39,622 nucleotides of DNA, from positions 1-39,622 of the forward strand of contig DATJQF010000108.1 of the NCBI GenBank assembly GCA_035505995.1, in the 5' to 3' direction. Below, one piece after another: positions 23,133-30,512 of the stretch. The first letter of the stretch is position 1. Each line of letters begins with the position of its first letter. The translations under genes were made by a program, and so were the position numbers. Below the pieces are notes generated by a model. It had not been told where the DNA came from. It worked only from the letters and a program-made list of their open reading frames with translations, and did no database searches. The stretch comes from DATJQF01 sp035505995 (GTDB lineage Bacteria; Bacteroidota; Bacteroidia; Bacteroidales; FEN-979).

Positions 23133-24263
23133 CTACTGTAGAACGTGAATATGCTTCTTGGCGCACATATCGCGGAGGATCTTCGGCCATACGGTCACGC
23201 TGCATTCTCCGAGATGGGCTTTCTTGAGCAGGTACATGTAGGTCCTTGACTGCCCGATGCCACCGCCGATACTCAGCGGGATCTCGTTGTTGATGATCGC
23301 CTTGTGATAGGGGAAATTCAGGAAGTCGAGCTGCTTGGTGATCTCGAGCTGCTGCCTGAGGGTTTCCGCGTTTACCCGGACGCCCATGGAAGTGAGCTCA
23401 TGACGGCGCTTGGTCACATGGTTCCATACGAGGATGTCGCCATTGAGGCCGTGCATGGGTTTTCCGTCGGCCGAAACCGTCGGGGTGACCCAGTCGTCGT
23501 AATCCGCCGCCCTCATTTCATGCGGGTAGCCGTCATTCAGCGTCCAGCCGATGCCATAGATGAACACGGCCGGGAATTTCTGGAGGATGGCCGTTTCGCG
23601 CTGCTTGCGGGGCAGGGTCGGGAACATATCCAGGATCTCTTCCGCGTGCAGGAACTTGATATCATCCGGCAGGTTGGGATATTTGTTCGTCTTCAGTTTC
23701 GGGAAGAGTTTCTGGGTATGCTCTTCGGCTCCCTTCAGGACCTTCCAGATCTTCTTCACCACTTCGGTGAGGAACTGCAGGTTGCGCTGGTCGGCGGTGA
23801 TCACCCGTTCCCAGTCCCACTGGTCGACGTAGGCACTGTGGTCATGATCGAGGAAGTAGTCTTTCCGCACGGCGCGCATGTCCGTATATAATCCTTCTCC
23901 CACTTTCATCCCGAACTGTTTCAGGGCCATTCTCTTCCATTTGGTAGCTGCCTGCACGACCTGGGCTTCGATCGGGTTCTGGTTGTAGTCGTTGTTGATG
24001 TGGAACTGGATCGGGGTACGCGACCCGTCGCGGTCCAGGTAATCGTTCACACCGCTTTCGACATCCACGATCAGGGGGCATTCCACCCGGATCAGGTTCA
24101 GTTCTTTCGACAGGTGTTCTTCAATGTACTGCTTGGCAGCTGTCAGTGCAAGCTGTGTTTCCTTCGGATCCAGCAATGAATTGTAATCTGACGGCAGAAT
24201 TTTCTCAACGTCCGCATAGTTCCCGATGCCGGGTCCTGCAAGGTCCGCTTTTTTGTTGTCCAT
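23133..24263 (-). CDS. asnA: Aspartate-ammonia ligase (asparagine synthetase A)
   Basis: A 376-residue AsnA, which makes asparagine from aspartate, ammonia and ATP through an aspartyl-AMP intermediate, in the cytoplasm. The fold is like class II aminoacyl-tRNA synthetases. Family blocks: LNLIRVECPLIVDVESGVND, ALKQFGMKVGEGLYTDMRAV, DHDHSAYVDQWDWERVI, FIYGIGWTLNDGYPHEMRA and, as motif 3, IPLSIGGGIGQSRTYMYLL. It is longer than the 330-residue E. coli enzyme, mostly from an N-terminal extension and an insert around 190-230. The ATG at 24263 is fixed by a strong ribosome binding site just upstream. It is divergent from the M16 peptidase gene. Confidence 0.97.
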   Translation of the reverse strand: MDNKKADLAGPGIGNYADVEKILPSDYNSLLDPKETQLALTAAKQYIEEHLSKELNLIRVECPLIVDVESGVNDYLDRDGSRTPIQFHINNDYNQNPIEAQVVQAATKWKRMALKQFGMKVGEGLYTDMRAVRKDYFLDHDHSAYVDQWDWERVITADQRNLQFLTEVVKKIWKVLKGAEEHTQKLFPKLKTNKYPNLPDDIKFLHAEEILDMFPTLPRKQRETAILQKFPAVFIYGIGWTLNDGYPHEMRAADYDDWVTPTVSADGKPMHGLNGDILVWNHVTKRRHELTSMGVRVNAETLRQQLEITKQLDFLNFPYHKAIINNEIPLSIGGGIGQSRTYMYLLKKAHLGECSVTVWPKILRDMCAKKHIHVLQ

Positions 24264-24270
24264 AATGTTA

Positions 24271-24277
24271 ACCTCCT
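24271..24277 (-). promoter_or_regulatory. Strong Shine-Dalgarno site of asnA
   Basis: The minus strand reads AGGAGGT, ending 7 bases before the asnA ATG. Such a full anti-16S match is not seen before the other genes in this window and settles the start codon. Confidence 0.75.
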
Positions 24278-24340
24278 TTTTTGACTTTAAATGAATTTTT
24301 GATATGATAAAGATGGAATTTACGAACGAAATAGGAGCGT

Positions 24341-24348
24341 CAAATGTA
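24341..24348 (-). promoter_or_regulatory. Candidate promoter box for asnA
   Basis: The minus strand reads TACATTTG, fitting TAnnTTTG as a -7 box. Alternatively its TTTG is the -33 element, followed after 18 bases by TAAATTCC as an imperfect -7 box. The 229-base divergent gap holds no gene. Confidence 0.3.
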
Positions 24349-24492
24349 ATTATTTTTTTCAGATAAACCAGAAAGGGAACCGGGTAAAGTTGATTGCCAT
24401 TAAAAAAAATATCCGTAATATTAACGCCGTAAAGGGAACGCCCGTTTCCCGGAAAAAGATTTCACGAAAGTTTAACAAATTATCCAAGCTCC

Positions 24493-27399
24493 ATGAAAAA
24501 GTTGATTGTATTCCTGTCGGTACTGCTGATCACGAGCGCATCGGTACTGCAGGCCCAAAAGGTCTATCCGTATGATTCCGTCCCGGGTGACCCTGCCAAA
24601 GCCCGGATCTACACGCTTTCGAACGGACTGAAAGTATATCTCTCGGTATATAAGGACGCGCCCCGCATCCAGACGGCTATCGCAGTGCGCACCGGCAGCA
24701 AGAATGACCCGCACGAAAACACCGGGCTCTCGCACTACCTGGAGCATCTGATGTTCAAAGGCACCGAGGAATTCGGGACCAAGGACTATGCGAAAGAAAA
24801 GCCCTACCTGGACCAGATCGAGAACGAATTCGAGGTTTACCGGCAGACCACCGATACCCTCCAGCGCAGGATCATCTACCATGTGATCGACAGCCTCTCG
24901 CAGATCGCCTCCCAGTATGCCATCGCGAATGAATACGACAAGCTGCTCTCGCTGATCGGGGGAAAAGGGACCAACGCCTTCACTTCGTTCGAGGAGACCG
25001 TTTTTGTCAACGATATCCCTTCCAACAAGACCCACCAGTGGCTCGATATCGAATACGACCGCTTTAAGGACCCGGTCTTCCGGCTCTTCCACACCGAGCT
25101 GGAAGCGGTATATGAGGAAAAGAACATCAGCCTCGACAACGACGACGAAAAGGTATTTGAAGCGCTGTTCGCCAACCTGTTCAAAAAGAACACGTACGGC
25201 ACGCAGACTACGATCGGCACCATCGAGCACCTGAAGAACCCGTCGCTGAAATCGATCAAGCAGTATTATCACGACCGCTATGTGCCCAACAACATGGCGA
25301 TCGTCATGTCGGGGGATTTTGATCCTGATAGGATGATCCGGCAGATCGACTCAACCTTCGGACAACTGCCTTCCCGGCCCGTCACGGCTTATGTTCCGGC
25401 CATGGAGGACCCGATCCGCTCGGTGGTGAATGTGGATGTGGTGGGCCCTGATGCGGAATCCGTGACCATCGGCTACCGGCTGCCGGGTGCGAACACCCCG
25501 GAGGCGGATCTGCTTCCGGTGTTCAACAAGATCCTGTACAATAAGACCGCCGGCCTGATCGACCTCAACCTGAACCAGGCCCAGCAGGTGCTGGAGGCCA
25601 ACGCCCAGGACTGGGAGCTGAAGGATTATTCGGTGGAGATGCTGAGCGGCAAGCCCAAGGAAGGGCAAACGCTGGGATACGTTTCGCGCCTGCTGCTGGC
25701 GCAGATCGATTCCGTCAAAGAGGGGAAATTCCCCGACTGGCTGCTTCCGGCCGTCATCAACGATATCAAGCTGAACGAGATCCGGTCGAACGGCTCCAAC
25801 CAGGGCCGCGTATTCTCTATGGTGGATGAATATATCCGCGATATCCCGAGGAAGGAAGACGTGACCTATACCGAAAGGATGTCGAAACTCAAGAAACAGG
25901 ATATCATCGACTTTGCCAATAAGTATTTCACGAAAAATTTTGTGATGGTCAACAAGCTGACCGGAACGGATACCACGGTGAAAAAGGTGGTCAAGCCGCA
26001 GATCACCCCGCTGAAGGTGGACCGCGAATCGGAATCCGCCTTCCTGAAGAAGATCGTGGCGGAACCGACCCGCGACATCGAGCCGGTATTTATCGACTAC
26101 ACAAAGGATATCCAGAAATTCAAGGTGAATACGAATATCGACCTGGTATATACGAATAACCAGGAAAACAAGCTCTTTTCCCTGTATTACTATTTCAGGA
26201 TGGGGACCAACAACCTCAAGCAGGTTGGTCTCGCCCTGGATTACCTGCAGTACCTGGGAACCTCGAAATTCACCCCCAGCCAGGTCCAGCAGGAATTCTA
26301 CAAGCTCGGCTGCTCGTTCGACGTTTCCAGCTCGGAATCGGAGGTCTGGGTTTCGCTGACCGGCCTGAGCGAGAATATGAACAAAGGGATCAACCTGTTC
26401 GAGGAACTGCTCGCGGATGCCCAGGTCCAGGTGCCGGCCTGGGGCAACATGGTCTCCGATATCGGTAAAAAGCGCAGCGACGCCAAGCTGTCGAAGAGCG
26501 ACATCCTCTGGAGCGCCATGTACAATTATGGCATTTACGGCGGCACCTCGCCGTTCACGAACATCTATCCGCTCGATACGATGAAGAAGATGGACCCCCA
26601 GGGGCTGGTCAATCTCATTCATGTCCTGACCTCCTACCGCCACATGATCCTTTATTACGGACCCGACAAGGCCACTTCCGTAGTCTCGGTGCTGAACAAG
26701 GAGCATAAGGTGCCGCAGGTCCTGAAGCTCCTGCCTCCAGCGCGCGTATTTGAGCAGCCGGCCACCCTTACCTCCGGAGTTTATACGGTCAACTATGATA
26801 TGAAGCAGGCGGAGATCGTGATGCTTTCCAGGGGCGATACCTACAAACCGGAGATGGTCCCGGTGATCCGCCTGTTCAACGAATATTTCGGCGGAGGGAT
26901 GAACAATATCGTGTTCCAGGAGATCCGGGAAGCCAAAGGCCTGGCCTACAGCGCCTACGCGGGATACCGGGCGCCGCAGTGGCCGATGCAGCATTACTAC
27001 CTGTTCTCCTATATCGGGACGCAGGCCGATAAGCTTCCGGAAGCGATGTCGGCCATGATGGGGCTGTTCAACAACATGCCGGAGAGCGACAAGGCGCTCA
27101 GCGCGGCCAAAGATGCGATCCTCAATAAGATCCGCACCGAAAGGATCACCAAATCCCAGGTGCTGTTCAACTACCTGATGTCGGAGCGTTTCGGGCTGAA
27201 CCATGATATCCGCAAGGATGTGTATACAAAAGTTCCTTCGATGACCTTCGACGACCTCAAAGGCTTCGCCGGAACCTACGTGAAAAACCGGAACTTCACC
27301 ATCATGGTGCTCGGGAAGAGCGATAAGCTCGATATGAAATCGCTGGAGAAATACGGACCGGTAAAGGCGTTGTCGCTGGAGGAGATCTTCGGGTATTAG
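24493..27399 (+). CDS. M16 family zinc metallopeptidase (two-unit)
   Basis: A 968-residue exported peptidase of the insulinase/pitrilysin family. Residues 1-22 are a signal peptide ending VLQAQ, so it acts in the periplasm or outer membrane. The first M16 unit is catalytic: inverted zinc motif HYLEH (81-85: His81, Glu84, His85) and, after an insert of about 40 residues (about 97-155), the third ligand in ELEAVYEEK (Glu209, with Glu202 as supporting residue). The second unit (about 540-968) lacks the zinc motif but keeps the substrate-binding FGGGMNNIVFQEIREAKGLA block near residue 800. The two halves close like a clamshell over short polypeptides. It ends 44 bases from the convergent propeller-barrel gene with a shared terminator between. 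Confidence 0.95.
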   Translation: MKKLIVFLSVLLITSASVLQAQKVYPYDSVPGDPAKARIYTLSNGLKVYLSVYKDAPRIQTAIAVRTGSKNDPHENTGLSHYLEHLMFKGTEEFGTKDYAKEKPYLDQIENEFEVYRQTTDTLQRRIIYHVIDSLSQIASQYAIANEYDKLLSLIGGKGTNAFTSFEETVFVNDIPSNKTHQWLDIEYDRFKDPVFRLFHTELEAVYEEKNISLDNDDEKVFEALFANLFKKNTYGTQTTIGTIEHLKNPSLKSIKQYYHDRYVPNNMAIVMSGDFDPDRMIRQIDSTFGQLPSRPVTAYVPAMEDPIRSVVNVDVVGPDAESVTIGYRLPGANTPEADLLPVFNKILYNKTAGLIDLNLNQAQQVLEANAQDWELKDYSVEMLSGKPKEGQTLGYVSRLLLAQIDSVKEGKFPDWLLPAVINDIKLNEIRSNGSNQGRVFSMVDEYIRDIPRKEDVTYTERMSKLKKQDIIDFANKYFTKNFVMVNKLTGTDTTVKKVVKPQITPLKVDRESESAFLKKIVAEPTRDIEPVFIDYTKDIQKFKVNTNIDLVYTNNQENKLFSLYYYFRMGTNNLKQVGLALDYLQYLGTSKFTPSQVQQEFYKLGCSFDVSSSESEVWVSLTGLSENMNKGINLFEELLADAQVQVPAWGNMVSDIGKKRSDAKLSKSDILWSAMYNYGIYGGTSPFTNIYPLDTMKKMDPQGLVNLIHVLTSYRHMILYYGPDKATSVVSVLNKEHKVPQVLKLLPPARVFEQPATLTSGVYTVNYDMKQAEIVMLSRGDTYKPEMVPVIRLFNEYFGGGMNNIVFQEIREAKGLAYSAYAGYRAPQWPMQHYYLFSYIGTQADKLPEAMSAMMGLFNNMPESDKALSAAKDAILNKIRTERITKSQVLFNYLMSERFGLNHDIRKDVYTKVPSMTFDDLKGFAGTYVKNRNFTIMVLGKSDKLDMKSLEKYGPVKALSLEEIFGY

Positions 27400-27412
27400 C
27401 CTCACCCCCCTT

Positions 27413-27436
27413 CCCCCTCTCCACACGGAGAGGGGG
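27413..27436. terminator. Bidirectional terminator between convergent genes
   Basis: CCCCCTCTCC (27413-27422) and GGAGAGGGGG (27427-27436) form a perfect 10-base stem around ACAC. It lies between the stop codons of the M16 peptidase and the propeller-barrel protein. The plus side is followed by CTATTATTTAAT, not a clean T run. The sequence with its CTCACCCCCC lead resembles dispersed palindromes found in many bacterial genomes. Confidence 0.65.
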
Positions 27437-27443
27437 CTATTAT

Positions 27444-30338
27444 TTAATACCGGATCGCATACAGGAACTGGAACTCCCAGGAATTCGTCCGGGGAAGGTA
27501 GATCGTCCGCAACCCCAGCTCGAACGGATACAGGAACCTCAGGAGATGCACGTCGGTGGTGAGCTCGGCGCCCGCAGACTGATAAACATTGAGCGCATCC
27601 TGATTGAAGCCCTCGGCATAGTCAAAAAAGAGATTCAGCTTAAAACGCTTGAAATATAAAACAGACCCGACACTCCAATCAGGACTGAACAATGGCAGCA
27701 TATAATTGAACATAAGCGAATAAACCGACTGATTCCTGAGGTCGCTGTATCCCCGGGGATAATTGATCAGGTCTGCGAAGCGGTAATTGCTGACGGAAGG
27801 TTCATAAAGGTACTGGTATCCGCCGTACATCCACAGGCTGTGATGGCGGAATAATCCCGGAAAATACAGGGTCAGATCGGTCTCCAGGATGGAGCCCAGG
27901 TTGTTTTTGGAGAACGGAGTGTTCCGGAAAGTAAAGTTCAGCGCCTGTCCCCATCGCGGGTAGATGTCCCGGACCGCCTGTCGGAAATATTGTGCGAACG
28001 ACAGCCGGTAATCGAGCGATTCGATCAGCCCGCTGGTGAAATTCTCGGGCGTGGAAGCCAGGTGATTTACCTGGATGAGGGAGGTCCCGAAGGAGGGGCT
28101 CAGGGTACGGTAGTATTTGCCGGTGCTGAAATCCCAGGGAATGCTGACGGCGGCAGAAAAATTCAATTCCTGCCAGGTAAACCGGACCTGCTCATGGTCC
28201 GGTTCGATGATCGTATATCCTGCACGGTTCCCGATACTGAACGACAGATCAAAAACCGGGTACAGCCCCTGGTAGGACAGGTTGGCAAAGAATTTTCCGG
28301 TCTCCTCGTTGACATTATAATCAAAACCTGCGCTCGCGAAAGTAGTGCTCAATGCGTTTTGCATCAGCACCATCACCCCGGGGTGGAGCGTGAGATTGTT
28401 CAGGTCGAATGAAGCGGGGGCCCAGCTATGCGGGTTGAACAGGTTAAGGATCTTCGAATACTTCCGGGTCGGGAATGCAATGGAACCGGCAGGATCCGAA
28501 CCCGGCACGGAAAGGGAATCGGAGTACAAACGATACAGGTTCTTTTTCAGGATCGTATCCTGCAGATTCAGTTTTTCCTGGGCGGCCAGGGTATCGGCCA
28601 GTCCGGTATTATAGTTCTTCACCTGTTCCAGGGGGATCCAGGCCGCGGTATCAATAGGTGCCTGCACGATCATCATCCCGTCGGAGGTGTAGTCCGAATA
28701 GACCAGGGTATCCATCGAGGAAGTGAAATCGGGATCAGTGGCCGAGAACCGCGCAGAGGTCACCTGAAATACCCTGCCGGTAAGGGTATCGAGGGCGTAT
28801 AGATTTTCGATCCCGGAATAATCGGCTGAAAAGAAAATATGGTGGTCGTGAAAATAAGATGTCCCGAATATTTCCGTGAAACCGGAAGGAAGATACCCGG
28901 TGAGCCGCCCGCTTTCCGGATCCATCGCCGCCAGGGTTTTTCCTTTTTCCGTTAACACCGTCATCACCAGTTCCTTTCCGTCGGGCGACCAGTTCGGCAG
29001 AAGGGCCATTTGGTTCCTTGCCAGGGTGTTCCTCCGGAGCAGCCGGCCGCCGGGCACTTCCAGGATGTCGATGGAACACCTGTTTTCCGGATCCAGGAAA
29101 ACTGCCGCTACCCGGCTGCCGTCGGGAGACAGGGCAGGAGCAAAGTACCGGCTTCTGTGGGTGAGGTTGAAGGCTTTCCGGGCCCCGGCATCATAGATCC
29201 GGATCACGGAATAGCTCTTATTCTGCCAGCGCGGATGGGAGCGAAATTCGGTCCAGGCTGCATAGTTCCCGCCGGTGCTCAGCGATTCCTCGGAGGACGG
29301 ACCCAGCGTCAGCAGGTTCTTCTCCCGTCCGGTCCTCCGGTTAACACTGACCAGTCGATCCGGGTCATCCATACTCTGTTTCTGGGAAACGACCAGGGTA
29401 TCATTCAGCAGGATAGGGTTCTGATAATTGCTGAAATTCCGGGGATTCCTCCGGGTAACCGGGGCATACCCGGTGAGCCGGGTCGAATCATCCTGTTTCC
29501 GCCATTCCGTTTGCAGATCCTCCAGCATTTTCCGGTAGAGCTTTGTCTTGGTAAGGCCCGTTTCATGGTGGATCCCCGATGAGAACGGTACGACCATGAA
29601 CGGGAGCTTCGCGGAACGGTCGAGGGGGGTATTCCATACCTGCGGACCGTACACCTTCCGGGTTTCCGCTACCAGCGGGTAGCCCAGCTCGTACTGGTCG
29701 GGGATAAAGGTGCGGTAGGACCCCAGCACGGCTTTATCGTAGCGGTAAATCCTTTTTTCCAGGAGCTGGGCCCGTAAAATATTCTCAAAGGCGTAGGTCC
29801 GCCCTCTTCCGGAGTTGGTGAGTGCGGTCTCCGTGCAAACGGCATCGCCTTCCATGAACCATGGCGGGATGAACAGCCCGAGCACCGCCCCGGTGGCCTG
29901 CTCCCCGAAAATACAATACAGCGCCTTGGTGAAGCCCCGGTTCAGCTTGCTGATCTGGACCGCATGCCGGTATTCGTGGATGCTGAGCTGCTCGAGCCAT
30001 TCTTCCGGGTAGAGGGTCTGGGGAGGACACGGGTATAACTCGATCCTCTTGGGAGCCCAGACGGTCACCCCGTTGGATTGAGCGGACTGGGTATGAAGGA
30101 TCACCGGGATCCGGGGCACTTTCGAATGCAGGGTCTTGGTCTCGGCATCCGGCAGCAGGTTCAGGATATTGGCAAAATATTGCGAGCTGTTCCCGAAGGA
30201 TTCCGGGTAGATCAGCCGGAAGGCAGGGGTTTTGATCTGTCTCCAGTGCAACGAAGCGGGATCCTGCCCGGTACTGTAATACTGGGCCGCGGAGATCAGC
30301 GGCAGGAGGAACAGGCAGGCGGATAAAACCTTTTTCAT
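27444..30338 (-). CDS. HExxH metalloprotease-like / beta-propeller / outer-membrane barrel fusion
   Basis: A 964-residue exported protein (signal peptide 1-18, ISAAQ). Part one (about 25-260) looks like a gluzincin peptidase: HEYRH (121-125) is a full HExxH zinc site, and PPWFMEGDA places Glu163 as third ligand 38 residues later. Part two (about 310-600) has TolB/WD40-like propeller units (FAPALSPDGSRVAAVFLD, LLPNWSPDGKELVMTVL). Part three (about 633-964) is a run of amphipathic strands ending in QFLYAIRY, typical of outer-membrane barrels with a terminal aromatic. A barrel-anchored, propeller-bearing protease on the cell surface or in the periplasm is inferred. I recall similar Bacteroidota proteins annotated only as TolB-like or PD40 proteins. 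A promoter box lies at 30368-30375. Confidence 0.82.
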   Translation of the reverse strand: MKKVLSACLFLLPLISAAQYYSTGQDPASLHWRQIKTPAFRLIYPESFGNSSQYFANILNLLPDAETKTLHSKVPRIPVILHTQSAQSNGVTVWAPKRIELYPCPPQTLYPEEWLEQLSIHEYRHAVQISKLNRGFTKALYCIFGEQATGAVLGLFIPPWFMEGDAVCTETALTNSGRGRTYAFENILRAQLLEKRIYRYDKAVLGSYRTFIPDQYELGYPLVAETRKVYGPQVWNTPLDRSAKLPFMVVPFSSGIHHETGLTKTKLYRKMLEDLQTEWRKQDDSTRLTGYAPVTRRNPRNFSNYQNPILLNDTLVVSQKQSMDDPDRLVSVNRRTGREKNLLTLGPSSEESLSTGGNYAAWTEFRSHPRWQNKSYSVIRIYDAGARKAFNLTHRSRYFAPALSPDGSRVAAVFLDPENRCSIDILEVPGGRLLRRNTLARNQMALLPNWSPDGKELVMTVLTEKGKTLAAMDPESGRLTGYLPSGFTEIFGTSYFHDHHIFFSADYSGIENLYALDTLTGRVFQVTSARFSATDPDFTSSMDTLVYSDYTSDGMMIVQAPIDTAAWIPLEQVKNYNTGLADTLAAQEKLNLQDTILKKNLYRLYSDSLSVPGSDPAGSIAFPTRKYSKILNLFNPHSWAPASFDLNNLTLHPGVMVLMQNALSTTFASAGFDYNVNEETGKFFANLSYQGLYPVFDLSFSIGNRAGYTIIEPDHEQVRFTWQELNFSAAVSIPWDFSTGKYYRTLSPSFGTSLIQVNHLASTPENFTSGLIESLDYRLSFAQYFRQAVRDIYPRWGQALNFTFRNTPFSKNNLGSILETDLTLYFPGLFRHHSLWMYGGYQYLYEPSVSNYRFADLINYPRGYSDLRNQSVYSLMFNYMLPLFSPDWSVGSVLYFKRFKLNLFFDYAEGFNQDALNVYQSAGAELTTDVHLLRFLYPFELGLRTIYLPRTNSWEFQFLYAIRY

Positions 30339-30367
30339 CCCGTGAGCCCTTATTTCAGGGGGTTCTG

Positions 30368-30375
30368 CAAATATA
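30368..30375 (-). promoter_or_regulatory. Candidate -7 box for the propeller-barrel gene
   Basis: The minus strand reads TATATTTG, a match to TAnnTTTG about 30 bases before ATG 30338. It sits within the inverted-repeat region, so RNA folding or DNA cruciforms could affect it. No -33 TTG was seen. Confidence 0.4.
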
Positions 30376-30431
30376 GAAAAGAGAAGGGATGCAGGGCGGA
30401 TTTCTTTTCGCGATCCCTTCCCCCTGAAATG

Positions 30432-30461
30432 CAGAACCCCGCCGTTGCCGGCAGGGTTCTG
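30432..30461 (-). terminator. Hairpin after the giant gene, possible terminator
   Basis: CAGAACCC, mismatch, GCCG, loop TTGC, CGGC, mismatch, GGGTTCTG form a 12-base stem with one mismatch, 52 bases after the stop of the giant gene. No T run follows on the minus strand, so termination is uncertain. Confidence 0.4.
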
Positions 30462-30512
30462 ACAGTTTCATAGCTTACGGGCGGAAGTAATCCCGCTACC
30501 CGGAGGCTACGA

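Larger units (their letters stand above)
30352..30461. repeat. Permuted inverted repeats with alternative pairings
   Basis: ATTTCAGGGGG (30352-30362) is the exact complement of CCCCCTGAAAT (30420-30430). GGGGTTCTGC (30359-30368) is the exact complement of GCAGAACCCC (30431-30440). Both pairs cannot form a simple hairpin because the halves are in permuted order. A further GGGTTCTG (30454-30461) competes for the same CAGAACCC (30432-30439). GAAGGGAT (30383-30390) pairs with ATCCCTTC (30413-30420) inside. Confidence 0.75.

Noticed and set aside
23011..23205. A 64-codon minus-strand frame containing KFIKFVKFIKFIK
   Set aside because: It starts inside asnA in another frame and its core is only the translated 9-base repeat.
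25351..27426. A 691-codon frame antisense to the M16 peptidase
   Set aside because: The plus strand carries a complete M16 protein with zinc motif; the antisense frame reads as His/Arg/Gly-rich filler.
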